From Aspidapion aeneum (Eukaryota > Arthropoda > Insecta > Coleoptera > Brentidae), in contig OY755041.1 of assembly GCA_963576565.1 (NCBI GenBank), positions 125,561,995 through 125,625,994 of the forward strand: DNA of 64,000 nt, written 5' to 3'. The translations under genes were made by a program, and so were the position numbers. This document shows, in pieces, positions 12,226 to 23,852 of this stretch. Each line of letters starts with the position of its first letter. Position 1 is the first letter of the stretch. The notes under the pieces were generated by a model. The model saw nothing but the letters and a program-made list of their open reading frames with translations, was not told the origin of the DNA and ran no database searches.

Positions 12226-15200
12226 ATTTAAGTTACGTGAAAATTTAGCTCTTTGGCAGTACAAATTTTCTTTAAATGGTACGTGAAAATTCAGCTCTGC
12301 GGCGGTACAAATTTTCTTTAAATGGTACGTGAAAATTCAGCTCTGCGGCGGTACAATTTTTTTAAGTTACGTGAAAATTTAGCTCTTCGGCAGTACAAAT
12401 TTTCTTTAAATCGTACGTGAAAATTTAGCTCTTCGGCGGTACTAATTTTATTTAAGTTACGTGAAAATTTAGCTCTTCGGCAGTACAAATTTTCTTTAAA
12501 TGATACGTGAAAATTTAGCTCTTCGGCGGTACAAATTTTATTTAAGTTACGTGAAAATTTAGCTCTTCGGCAGTACAAATTTTATTTAAGTGTTACGTGA
12601 CAATTTAGCTCTTCGGCAGTACAAATTTTCTTTAAATGGTACGTGAAAATTTAGCTCTTCGGCAGTACAAATTTTCTTTAAATCGTACGTGAAAATTTAG
12701 CTCTTCGGCGGTACTAATTTTATTTAAGTTACGTGAAAATTTAGCTCTTCGGCAATACAAATTTTCTTTAAATCGTACGTGAAAATTTAGCTCTTCGGCA
12801 GTACAAATTTTCTTTAAGGGTTACGTGAAAATTTAGCTCTTCAACAGTACAAATTTTCTTTAAGTTAAGTGAAAATTTATCTCTTCGGCGGTACAAACTT
12901 TTTTTAAGCTACGTAAAATTTTCACGTACCATTTAAATAAAATTTGTACTGCCGAAGAGCTAAATTTTCACGTAACTTAAATAAAATTTGTACTGCCGAA
13001 GAGCTAAATTTTCACGTATCATTTACAGAAAATTTGTACTGCCGAAGAGCTAAATTTTCACGTAACCCTTAAAGAAAATTTGTTCTGCCGAAGAGCTAAT
13101 TGTCACGTAACACTTAAATAAAATTTGTACTGCCGAAGAGCTAAATTTTCATGTAACTTAAATAAAATTTGTACCGCCGAAGAGCTAAATTGTCACGTAT
13201 AATTTAAAGAAAATTTGTACTGCCGAAGAGCTAAATTTTCACGTACCATTTAAAGAAAATTTGTACTGCCGAAGAGCTAAATTGTCACGTAACACTTAAG
13301 TAAAATTTGTACTGCCGAAGAGCTAAATTTTCACGTAACTTAAATAAAATTTGTACCGCCGACGAGCTAAATTTTCAGGTATCATTTAAAGAAAATTTGT
13401 ACTGCCGAAGAGCTAAATTTTCACGTACCATTTAAAGAAAATTTGTACTGCCGAAGAGCTAAATTGTCACGTAACACTTAAATAAAATTTGTACTGCCGA
13501 AGAGCTAAATTTTCACGTAACTTAAATAAAATTTGTACCGCCGACGAGCTAAATTTTCAGGTATCATTTAAAGAAAATTTGTACTGCCGAAGAGCTAAAT
13601 TGTCACGTAACACTTAAATAAAATTTGTACTGCCGAAGAGCTAAATTTTCACGTAACTTAAATAAAATTTGTACCGCCAACGAGCTAAATTTTCACGTAT
13701 CATTTAAAGAAAATTTGTACTGCCGAAGAGCTAAATTTTCACGTACCACTTAAAGAAAATTTGTACTGCCGAAGAGCTAAATTGTCACGTAACACTTAAG
13801 TAAAATTTGTACTGCCGAAGAGCTAAATTTTCACGTAACTTAAATAAAATTTGTACTGCCGAAGAGCTAAATTTTCACGTACCATTTAAAGAAAATTTGT
13901 ACTGCCGAAGAGCTAAATTGTCACGTAACACTTAAGTAAAATTTGTACTGCCGAAGAGCTAAATTTTCACGTAACTTAAATAAAATTTCTACTGCCGAAG
14001 AGCTAAATTTTCACGTACCATTTAAAGAAAATTTGTACTGCCGAAGAGCTAAATTGTCACGTAACACTTAAGTAAAATTTGTACTGCTGAAGAGCTAAAT
14101 TTTCACGTAACTTAAATAAAATTTCTACTGCCGAAGAGCTAAATTTTCACGTACCATTTAAAGAAAATTTGTACTGCCGAAGAGCTAAATTGTCACGTAA
14201 CACTTAAATAAAATTTGTACTGCCGAAGAGCTAAATTTTCACGTAACTTAAATAAAATTTGTACCGCCGACGAGCTAAATTTTCACGTATCATTTAAAGA
14301 AAATTTGTACTGTCGAAGAGCTAAATTTTCACGTACCATTTAAAGAAAATTTGTACTGCCGAAGAGCTAAATTTTCACGTACTATTTAAAGAAAATTTGT
14401 ACTGCCGAAGAGCTAAATTGTCACGTAACACTTAAATAAAATTTGTACTGCCGAAGAGCTAAATTTTCACGTAACTTAAATAAAATTTGTACCGCCAACG
14501 AGCTAAATTTTCACGTATCATTTAAAGAAAATTTGTACTGCCGAAGAGCTAAATTTTCACGTACCACTTAAAGAAAATTTGTACTGCCGAAGAGCTAAAT
14601 TGTCACGTAACACTTACGTAAAATTTGTACTGCCGAAGAGCTAAATTTTCACGTAACTTAAATAAAATTTGTACTGCCGAAGAGCTAAATTTTCACGTAC
14701 CATTTAAAGAAAATTTGTACTGCCGAAGAGCTAAATTGTCACGTAACACTTAAATAAAATTTGTACTGCCGAAGAGCTAAATTTTCACGTAACTTAAATA
14801 AAATTTGTACCGCCAACGAGCTAAATTTTCACGTATCATTTAAAGAAAATTTGTACTGCCGAAGAGCTAAATTTTCACGTACCACTTAAAGAAAATTTGT
14901 ACTGCCGAAGAGCTAAATTGTCACGTAACACTTAAGTAAAATTTGTACTGCCGAAGAGCTAAATTTTCACGTAACTTAAATAAAATTTGTACTGCCGAAG
15001 AGCTAAATTTTCACGTACCATTTAAAGAAAATTTGTACTGCCGAAGAGCTAAATTGTCACGTAACACTTAAGTAAAATTTGTACTGCCGAAGAGCTAAAT
15101 TTTCACGTAACTTAAATAAAATTTCTACTGCCGAAGAGCTAAATTTTCACGTACCATTTAAAGAAAATTTGTACTGCCGAAGAGCTAAATTGTCACGTAA

Positions 15201-16785
15201 CACTTAAGTAAAATTTGTACTGCTGAAGAGCTAAATTTTCACGTAACTTAAATAAAATTTCTACTGCCGAAGAGCTAAATTTTCACGTACCATTTAAAGA
15301 AAATTTGTACTGCCGAAGAGCTAAATTGTCACGTAACACTTAAATAAAATTTGTACTGCCGAAGAGCTAAATTTTCACGTAACTTAAATAAAATTTGTAC
15401 CGCCGACGAGCTAAATTTTCACGTATCATTTAAAGAAAATTTGTACTGTCGAAGAGCTAAATTTTCACGTACCATTTAAAGAAAATTTGTACTGCCGAAG
15501 AGCTAAATTGTCACGTAACACTTAAGTAAAATTTGTACTGCCGAAGAGCTAAATTTTCACGTAACTTAAATAAAATTTCTACTGCCGAAGAGCTAAATTT
15601 TCACGTACCATTTAAAGAAAATTTGTACTGCCGAAGAGCTAAATTGTCACGTAACACTTAAATAAAATTTGTACTGCCGAAGAGCTAAATTTTCACGTAA
15701 CTTAAATAAAATTTGTACTGCCGAAGAGCTAAATTTTCACGTACCATTTAAAGAAAATTTGTACTGCCGAAGAGCTAAATTGTCACGTAACACTTAAGTA
15801 AAATTTGTACTGCCGAAGAGCTAAATTTTCACGTAACTTAAATAAAATTTCTACTGCCGAAGAGCTAAATTTTCACGTACCATTTAAAGAAAATTTGTAC
15901 TGCCGAAGAGCTAAATTGTCACGTAACACTTAAGTAAAATTTGTACTGCTGAAGAGCTAAATTTTCACGTAACTTAAATAAAATTTCTACTGCCGAAGAG
16001 CTAAATTTTCACGTACCATTTAAAGAAAATTTGTACTGCCGAAGAGCTAAATTGTCACGTAACACTTAAATAAAATTTGTACTGCCGAAGAGCTAAATTT
16101 TCACGTAACTTAAATAAAATTTGTACCGCCGACGAGCTAAATTTTCACGTATCATTTAAAGAAAATTTGTACTGTCGAAGAGCTAAATTTTCACGTACCA
16201 TTTAAAGAAAATTTGTACTGCCGAAGAGCTAAATTGTCACGTAACACTTAAGTAAAATTTGTACTGCCGAAGAGCTAAATTTTCACGTAACTTAAATAAA
16301 ATTTGTACCGCCGACGAGCTAAATTTTCAGGTATCATTTAAAGAAAATTTGTACTGCCGAAGAGCTAAATTTTCACGTACCATTTAAAGAAAATTTGTAC
16401 TGCCGAAGAGCTAAATTGTCACGTAACACTTAAATAAAATTTGTACTGCCGAAGAGCTAAATTTTCACGTAACTTAAATAAAATTTGTACCGCCGACGAG
16501 CTAAATTTTCAGGTATCATTTAAAGAAAATTTGTACTGCCGAAGAGCTAAATTTTCACGTACCATTTAAAGAAAATTTGTACTGCCGAAGAGCTAAATTG
16601 TCACGTAACACTTAAGTAAAATTTGTACTGCCGAAGAGCTAAATTTTCACGTAACTTAAATAAAATTTGTACCGCCGAAGAGTTAAATTTTCACGTAACA
16701 CTTAACACGTTCAGTGCTGATGACGTCTTTCATGTATTCTGCATTCAGCTCCTCGGCGGTGCAAATTTTATTTAACACGTAAGGT
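12226..16785. repeat. Satellite array, ~45-bp monomers, with orientation switch
   Basis: About 100 tandem monomers with core TACTGCCGAAGAGCTAAATT followed by TTCACGTA. From 12226 to about 12905 the monomer runs as ACGTGAAAATTTAGCTCTTC. From about 12915 to 16700 it is the reverse complement. A last diverged unit near 16745-16785 is again in the first orientation. Monomers fall into types (CTGCCGAAG, CCGCCGACG, TTTTCACG or TTGTCACG, with AATA or AAGA linkers) that repeat in order, giving higher-order units of about four monomers. Marker variants (CTGCTGAAG; CTGTCGAAG) recur about 1140 and 720 bp apart, so larger blocks were also copied. Non-coding. Confidence 0.95.
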
Positions 16786-17098
16786 AAACAAAATATTGGT
16801 TTTATGACGACAAATAAAACATTGTAATTTAAATATGTACACAATTGTATAATGTCTGCTAAATTCATGTAATATCAACAAAATGCAGTTAATATGTGCA
16901 ACAAGATAAAAAATTTACCTAATAATAAATACTTATTGTTATAGTGTAAAGTTTTATGTTACTATTAAGCGTTTTCAACTACAAATAAAAAACTGTTTTT
17001 TTTTATAATCTAAAATTTTTGTTGTTTTGTTTGAAAGAATTTTAAACAGAAACAACATTAATATTACGCAAAAGCGAGAATGTTAGTATTAAATAGGC

Positions 17099-17298
17099 CA
17101 GGCACGTAGTTAGGAGAGTGGTCCAGGGGGTGTGAACTTTCTATAAAATTCTCCAAAAGGATAAATCAATCTGTAAAACTAAAAATACAAGTCAAAACCG
17201 TGTTTTATTTAAATAAAACACACACTACTACACTACTACTAACAACACAAACTTATGACCCCCCTCCCCACCGAATCAATTTTCTGACTACGTGCCTG
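17099..17298. mobile_element. 200-bp MITE with CAGGCACGTAGT ends
   Basis: Perfect 12-bp inverted ends CAGGCACGTAGT and ACTACGTGCCTG. The interior carries a G-rich and a C-rich run typical of insect hAT MITEs. The flanks share AAATA only, so the target duplication is uncertain. No ORF. Confidence 0.7.
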
Positions 17299-17527
17299 AA
17301 ATATTAGCCTTATATTCTGATAATTACTTGTATCCTCATTTTAATGACATTTTTAGGTGTCCACTAAAATAATTTTGTTTTTCTTATTTTTATTTATGTT
17401 TTTGACAAAGTCCACATAGACAATGGACTGTTATTTCCAATTAAAAAAAAAAATATTAATCTTGTGGAATTAGGAACATTCATAAATTATGTAACGAAAA
17501 CATTTATGATTTTTTATCTCTCCTACC

Positions 17528-19057
17528 TTAACCCGTAACTGGTGATGTCGGGTGCAGAATACCCAGGCAAAACTTTAGCACGCCACCGTTAAGAAATAAC
17601 ATGCGCGAAAGCGCTCTCCGCGTATCTACCTTTTAGTCAGTTCACCGAGTTCCCTCAAAGTGTGCGTGGGCGACCTTGATCCATGAATTACTTGTTTACC
17701 GACAATTGTTTTATATTTAGGGTATTTTTTACCCGTCCTCACCAGTAACGTTACAGTTTTTATTGAGGTCACTGCCTTTTTTGGTGTATATAATGGCGAC
17801 CAAAAGACAGTCCATGAAGCCAACTGACCCAGGATTTGAAGAATGGGTAGTAGGTGATGAGGGAGATATTAAAGACGCAAATTTTCAAAGTGACCACGTG
17901 AGTGCATCTGAGCAGGAAGCATCGGAGAATGAGGACTTTCCTGTTTCTTTACGCAATGTAGACGAGTACAGTGTCCCTCCATCAAGCCTTATATCATCGT
18001 TCCCAAACTACCAATCGGATGACCAGTCTTCGTCAGATGCTGATGAACCACTGGCAAAAAAACAAAAACACTTACGGAAGCAGGTAAAGTACGTACCGAA
18101 GCAAAAGTGGTTTTGTATGGGCAAAAGAAGCACCTTCTTCAAATGCGCGCACCAGAAAACACAATATTATCTCCCACCTTCCAGGACGAATTGGTCCTGC
18201 AAAAGCTCTTGGTACTTTTTGCATGCCGCAGTCTTCATGGGAACTTTTATTCGAACGATCGAAACGAACCAATGAGAAACTGGCGATGATTCGAGAAACT
18301 TTGTCCGATAAAAGCCGTACTGATTTTGTTGAATGTCAGCATGGTAAACAGCTATGTTATTTTTAGTGCATGCCCAGGAAATTCAAAAGGTTCCCGACTA
18401 CAATACATCAAAATGGACTAAAGGACTTGTGGAGCTTGTTATCTCAATCAACGGCTCCTAAATGCACGTCTACCTCGCGAATTACGCTTGAATATTGGCA
18501 GAATATTGCAGAAACCACTTCCAGTAGAAGCCAGACATGACTTGAACAAGCAAGTGAGATGCAGGAAGTGCCCGGTTGGCTTGGATCGGAAAACAAAGAA
18601 AACCTGTGGTTCGTGCCAGACACCAATTTGCGGAAGTTGTATAGTTCCTATGTGCCGAGAATGTGGTTAATAAAACCTGAAATTTTATTTTCATAGAACA
18701 TTTCAAAGAGTAAGAATATTTTTCTTAGTTTTATATATCTAGAATACAAGTTAAACCCTGTTTTTTATTTGTTAAATAAATTTTTTGTCAAAAAATTGCG
18801 ATTTTTTAACTACATGTATTATTTTTTTGTAATTTTTTCACTCAACCATCAATTGAACTCTACTAATCAAGTTAGTAACTTTTTTGCAATCTGCAACACC
18901 TTGGTAGCTAAAGTAAGGATAACTTTGTTGATTATCATTGAAATATCCAATTTATTTTCAATTGGCAACATAGGAGAGCCTTAACAAAGTCTGGGTTTCT
19001 GTAACCCAACCTCACCAGTTATGTGCTAATAATTTGACCTCACCAGTTACGGGTTAA
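17528..19057 (+). mobile_element. Internally deleted piggyBac-like element with TTAA target sites
   Basis: TTAA at 17528-17531 and 19054-19057 flank the 14-bp inverted ends CCCGTAACTGGTGA and TCACCAGTTACGGG. Further copies of the CTCACCAGT motif lie subterminally on both sides. Inside are the remnants of a piggyBac transposase reading frame on the plus strand. TTAA duplication with this frame composition identifies the superfamily. Confidence 0.9.
17793..18670 (+). pseudogene. piggyBac-like transposase remnant lacking the catalytic core
   Basis: The frame opens at ATG 17793 (MATKRQSMKPTDPGFEEW) with an acidic, serine-rich N-terminal region. It then shifts frame near 18100 and 18190; SSWELLFERSKRTNEK appears in another frame. 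The central DDE/D catalytic region is missing. The C-terminal cysteine-rich domain survives at about 18479-18670 (QVRCRKCPVGL, KTCGSCQTPICGSC, VPMCRECG, then TAA). That is the zinc-binding tail that recognises the transposon ends in piggyBac transposases. The remnant cannot catalyse transposition. The element may have been moved in trans. Confidence 0.8.
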
Positions 19058-19161
19058 TAACGTATTATCAGAAAAAAAAATTAAAAAACATTGAGACTAA
19101 TGTAAGGCTAAATTTGAAACCCCCTCCCACGTTTGAGCGTTATACAATTAAAACTGATACC

Positions 19162-19490
19162 CAGCGGCGTAGCGTGGGGGTACACAAGGTGTAACAAAAA
19201 AGAAAGTACAGTCGAACCTCTCTAACTCGAACCTCTCTATAACTCGAACCTTTTAAGTGGTCCCTGCACTTTATATATGTATTTTAACCTGTTTAATTCG
19301 AATTTCTATAACTCAAACTCTCCATAACTCGAACTGTTTTGGTTGTCCCTTTGAGTTCGAGTTATAGAGGTTCGACTGTACTAAAGACATGATGACCTTT
19401 TTTGTTTTCTTTTTTTGGTCACAATTTTTTTTTATGGGCGCTCTTTTGAACCTTTGACCCCCCCGCTCCTTAAAGTACGCTACACCGCTG
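19162..19490. mobile_element. hAT-like MITE with nested pogo MITE
   Basis: Ends CAGCGGCGTAGCGTG and TACGCTACACCGCTG. It is flanked by CTGATACC and CTGATATC, an 8-bp duplication with one mismatch. The centre is interrupted by a second MITE (19209-19378). No ORF. Confidence 0.75.
19209..19378. mobile_element. pogo/Tigger-like MITE inside the hAT-like MITE
   Basis: Terminal inverted repeats start CAGTCGAACCTCTCTAA and end TTATAGAGGTTCGACTG, flanked by TA on both sides, as expected for Tc1/mariner-pogo insertion. 170 bp, non-coding. Being nested, it is younger than its host MITE. Confidence 0.85.
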
Positions 19491-19599
19491 CTGATATCCC
19501 TTAAAGGGAAATATTTTTAATGAGATACAGAATCTAGTGTGGCTTTTTCGGTTATTTCGTGATGCAATCTGGAAAAACACTTTGACACGGCGATTTTGT

Positions 19600-20060
19600 T
19601 TGTGAGGGAGACACTTTTTAGCTATCCTAAAATTTTTGTAGAACACACCCCCTTTGTATGGTAAACTTTACCTCTATATTTTAAATAATAGAATAAGGGA
19701 AGTGGGTCGAGTGATATCCTATTTTGAAGGTCTCTTAAACGTGTTTACAACCGTGTAAAAAATTGTTAATTCATTTTTGAGATATTTGCTTTTAAAATTG
19801 AAAGAAAATTAAAAAATAAACAAATTTGTTTTTTATCGTATCATGCATAAATGGTTCTTTTTTATTTCTTATTTTCTTATTCTTATTTATTTTTTTTCTC
19901 GCTCCATGGTTAGTTTGGAGGAAAATAACTTTAAAACAAATTGATAAATTTTAGAAATTCTACAAGGTTATAGTCTCAAGCGGGCTTTGAAACAAGGTAT
20001 CACTATCACTCTCACTTTGCCTGTTTAAATTATAGGCGTAAAAATTTACCCTTTGCAGTA
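19600..20060. repeat. Dispersed repeat related to 7880-8350
   Basis: Shares with 7880-8350 the order GCGATTTTGTTTG, AGGGA-ACACTTTT, TTTTTGTAGAACACACCCCC and TAAACTTTACC, and later a GTTTGGAGGAAAATAACT-like block. Both copies are diverged. No ends or ORF could be defined. Confidence 0.5.
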
Positions 20061-20330
20061 AGGCGGTACTCGAAAAAACTTGTGATAAGTTTTCATTGAA
20101 ACGATCTGTTATTCTTTTAGACTGGAAAAAGATTTAAAAAAAATATATTTAGAATAGAATTTTTTTTCCACCCTAGAACTTTTTTGAAGATAGGAAAGTT
20201 TTACAAAAAATCAAAACGCTCTCAGTGGACAACCAATTTTTTTATCGCGATTAACATCAAACGGTTAATAACTATCCTACACAACATCATATTTTGTGTT
20301 TGTTTTTTTTTTCTTATGGCCGATATGTGA

Positions 20331-20705
20331 AACAAGACTACCGTATTTGCTAGAAACGGATTCAAATTGTTAAAATTGTTCGCGATTAGTAATCACTTCG
20401 ATATTGTCACTATAAAACTGCCGAGAATTTTGTGATGTTATCATAGCACGACTGGTCGCAGAAGAATCGTTATTTTCTTCTTCTGTGAATGAAGATATAA
20501 TCAAGTTCGCATCTTGTTCGGGTCATGCAATTTTATAAAAACTATTGAAACCTAACCTAACACTAAGCAATTGTAGTTTCATGTTTGAACTAGATTTTAA
20601 CAAGTCCAAAAACTTGGTTACAATCACATCGTAAGTTTGTAGTGTGGTTTTAACTTTGAGTTTAGTTGTGTTTAAAATTTGCCGAAAATTAGAAATTCTC
20701 AATTT
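20331..20705 (-). pseudogene. GCP3 terminal-exon fragment, copy 1
   Basis: Encodes the KLRI...FNSFYKIA end of GCP3, then TGA CCC GAA CAA GAT. Beyond that the downstream frame is closed early by a CAA to TAA change (EQF-stop). No splice acceptor or upstream exon is attached, so it is a dead fragment. Confidence 0.8.
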
Positions 20706-21023
20706 CGCAGCATTTTAGTCCTATGAAAGTAAAAGGGACTTTTAACAAGACAGAATATTTTTAAAGAAAGATATAGAGATATATATGATACTAATTATTA
20801 TAAGTTGGAAAAATATAAAAAGAAAAAAATATTTTTATATAACAGGCTTGCAAAAGTGTCTTAGGAAGATTTTTCTCTACCCCAGATGTGTTCTTTTAAA
20901 GGTAGAAAAGCTTTTTATAAAAAAAATAAATCAAAATGTTCTCAGTGGACAACCAATAATTTTGTTTTCACGATCGCGATTAATATCAAACGGTCAATAA
21001 TCAGAAATTCATCCTACACAACA

Positions 21024-21440
21024 TCATATTTTATGTTTGTCTTTTTTCTTCTTATGGCTAACAAGTGAAACGAGACTACCGTATTTGCTAGAAACGGATT
21101 CAGCTTGTTGAAATTGTTCGCGATTAGTAATCACTTCAATATTGTCACTATAAAACTGGCGAGAATTTTGTAATGTTATCAAAGCACGACTGGTCGACGA
21201 AAAATCGTTATTTTCTTCTTCTGTGAATGAAGATAAAATCAAGTTCGCATCTTGTTCGGGTCATCCAATTTTATAAAAACTATTGAAACTTAATCTAACA
21301 CTAAGCAAGTGTAGTTTCATGTTTGAACTAGATTTCAACAAGTCCAAAAACTTGGTTACAATCACATCGTAAGTTTGTAGTGTGGTTTTTACTTTGAGTT
21401 TAGTTGTGTTTAAAAATTGTCGAAAATCGGATATTTTCAC
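21024..21440 (-). pseudogene. GCP3 terminal-exon fragment, copy 2
   Basis: Carries the terminal coding segment (LLSVRLSFNSFYKIG), the same TGA followed by CCC, and a downstream frame open to HKKKKDKHKI (21024-21242). It is cut off on its 5' side, where GTCGAAAATCGGATATTTTC replaces the normal exon sequence. Not attached to a gene. Confidence 0.8.
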
Positions 21441-21804
21441 GTAGCCGTTTTAAGCATTTTAGTCTTATTAAAGTGAAAGCGACTTTTAACAAAACAGAAT
21501 TTTTTTAAAAAGGAAGATAGACATATATACATGATACTAATTATTATAAGTTGGAGAAATATAAAAAGAAAAAAATATTTTTATATAACAGGCCTGCAAA
21601 AGTGTCTTAGGAAGATTTTTCTCTACCCCAGATGTGTTCTTTTAAAGGTAGAAAAGCTTTTTATAAAAACAATAAATCAAAATGCTCTCAGTGGACAACC
21701 AATAATTTTGTTTTCACGATCGCGACTAATATCAAACGGTCAATATCCAGAAATTCATCCTACACCACATCATATTTTATGTTTGTCTTTTTTCTTCTTA
21801 TGGC

Positions 21805-22190
21805 TAACAAGTGAAACGAGACTACCATATTTGCTAGAAACAGATTCAACTTGTTGAAATTATTCGCGATTAGTAATCACTTCGATATTTCTACTATAAA
21901 ACTGGCGAGAATTTTGTGATGTTATCATAGCACGACTGGTCGGAGAAGAATCGTTATTTTCTTCTTCTGTGAATGAAGATAAAATCAAGTTCGCATCTTG
22001 TTCGGGTCATGCAATTTTATAAAAACCATTGAAACCTAACACTAAGCAATTGTAGTTTCATGTTTAAACTAGATTTCAACAAGTCCAAAAACTTGGTTAC
22101 AATCACATCGTAAGTTTGTAGTGTGGTTTTTACTTTGAGTTTAGTTGTGTTTAAAAATTGTCGAAAATCGGATATTTTCATGTAGCCGTT
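21805..22190 (-). pseudogene. GCP3 terminal-exon fragment, copy 3
   Basis: As the other fragments, but with a 5-base deletion just before the SFNSFY codons (frameshift) and a CAA to TAA change in the downstream tail. Clearly non-functional. Confidence 0.8.
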
Positions 22191-22510
22191 TTAAGCATTT
22201 TAGTCCTATTAAAGTGAAAGGGACTTTTAACAAAACAGAATATTTTTAAAAAGGAAGATAGAGATATATACATGATACTAATTATTATAAGTTGGAGAAA
22301 TATAAAATAAAAAAAATATTTTTATATAACAGGCCTGCAAAAGTGTCTTAGGAAGATTTTTCTCTACCCCAGATGTGTTCTTTTAAAGGTAGAAAAGCTT
22401 TTTATAAAAAAAATAAATCAAAATGTTCTCAGTGGACAACCAATAATTTTGTTTTCACGATCGCGATTAATATCAAACGGTCAATAATCAGAAATTCATC
22501 CTACACAACA

Positions 22511-22935
22511 TCATATTTTATGTTTGTCTTTTTTCTTCTTATGGCTAACAAGTGAAACGAGACTACCGTATTTGCTAGAAACGGATTCAGCTTGTTGAAA
22601 TTGTTCGCGATTAGTAATCACTTCAATATTGTCACTATAAAACTGGCGAGAATTTTGTAATGTTATCAAAGCACGACTGGTCGACGAAAAATCGTTATTT
22701 TCTTCTTCTGTGAATGAAGATAAAATCAAGTTCGCATCTTGTTCGGGTCATCCAATTTTATAAAAACTATTGAAACTTAATCTAACACTAAGCAAGTGTA
22801 GTTTCATGTTTGAACTAGATTTCAACAAGTCCAAAAACTTGGTTACAATCACATCGTAAGTTTGTAGTGTGGTTTTTACTTTGAGTTTAGTTGTGTTTAA
22901 AAATTGCCGAAAAGTAGCAATTCTCAATTTCGCAG
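22511..22935 (-). pseudogene. GCP3 terminal-exon fragment, copy 4
   Basis: Nearly identical to copy 2 through the coding end, TGA and open tail (22511-22729). At its 5' side it keeps more of the exon, up to the alanine-lysine-leucine (AAKLRI) codons, before joining GTTTTCAGCATTTTAG. Not attached to a gene. Confidence 0.8.
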
Positions 22936-23615
22936 CGTTTTCAGCATTTTAGTCCTATGAAAGTAAAAGGGACTTTTAACAAGACAGAATATTTTTAAAG
23001 AAAGATATAGAGATATATATGATACTAATTATTAGAAGTTGGAAAAATATAAAATGAAAAAAATATTTTTATATAACAGGCCTGCAAAAGTGTCTTAGGA
23101 AGATTTTTCTCTGCCCCAGATGTGTTCTTTTAAAGGTAGAAAACAATGTTGAATATTTGAAAGCTATTTTTAATTCTAAACATCTTTTCTTTATAACAAT
23201 TTTCGATATTGTCAAAAAGAAAGGTACTTTACTCTAGAGCAAAAATCATATTTTTTGACAAACCTCGTAATATGACTAAAAAAATTTAACATCTGATGGT
23301 TGCATTTTAGGTTTTGGAAAGCTGATAATAAAAAAGTTTCCCATATGCCGCCAACTTACGTGGACACACTGTATATGATACTAATTATTATAAGTTGGAA
23401 AAATATAAAATAAAAAAAAAATATTTTTATATAACAGGCCTGCAAAAGTGTCTTAGGAAGATTTTTCTCTACCCCAAATGTGTTCTTTTAAAGGTAGAAA
23501 AGCTTTTTATAAAAAAAATAAATCAAAATGCTCTCAGTGGACAACCAATAATTTTGTTTTCACGATCGCGATTAATATCAAACGGTCAATAACCAGAAAT
23601 TCATCCTACACAACA

Positions 23616-23852
23616 TCATATTTTATGTTTGTCTTTTTTCTTCTTATGGCTAACAAGTGAAACGAGACTACCGTATTTGCTAGAAACGGATTCAGCTTGT
23701 TGAAATTGTTCGCGATTAGTAATCACTTCGATATTGTCATTATAAAACTGCCGAGAATTTTGTGATGTTGTCAGATCACGACTGGTCGAAGAAAAATCGT
23801 TATTTTCTTCTTCTGTGAATGAAGATATAACCAAATTGGCATTATGTTCGGG
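23616..23852 (-). other. In-frame 78-codon extension after the GCP3 stop (possible readthrough tail)
   Basis: Directly after the GCP3 stop (TGA at 23855-23853, next base C) the same frame stays open for 78 codons to the next TGA. The tail is hydrophilic: PEHNANLVISSFTEEENND, further serine/asparagine/glutamine-rich sequence, and an end at SHKKKKDKHKI. UGA followed by C is the leakiest stop context known in animals, and readthrough is common in insects. Whether it is translated cannot be seen. It could instead be 3'UTR derived from a formerly longer coding end. Confidence 0.45.

Larger units (their letters stand above)
20100..23850 (-). repeat. Tandem ~743-bp duplications of the 3' end of GCP3
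   Basis: Units recur at about 741-745 bp. Anchors: TTTTAGTCCTATGAAAG near 20715, 21458, 22200 and 22944; GATACTAATTATTATAAG near 20784, 21531, 22273 and 23376. Each unit carries the last ~50-60 codons of the terminal GCP3 exon, its stop and ~500 bp of 3' flank, so four partial copies lie behind the true exon. The units at 20785-21410 and 22275-22900 are nearly identical, which points to a recent two-unit duplication or gene conversion. The last unit is interrupted by ~240 bp (23140-23375) ending in GGACACACTGTA. Confidence 0.9.

Noticed and set aside
12226..16785. Regular ~45-bp repeats suggestive of a CRISPR array
   Set aside because: There are no unique spacers. The whole unit repeats, in a eukaryotic context with intron-bearing genes; it is satellite DNA.
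18072..18706. Minus-strand frames opposite the piggyBac remnant
   Set aside because: They are shadows of the plus-strand transposase remnant.
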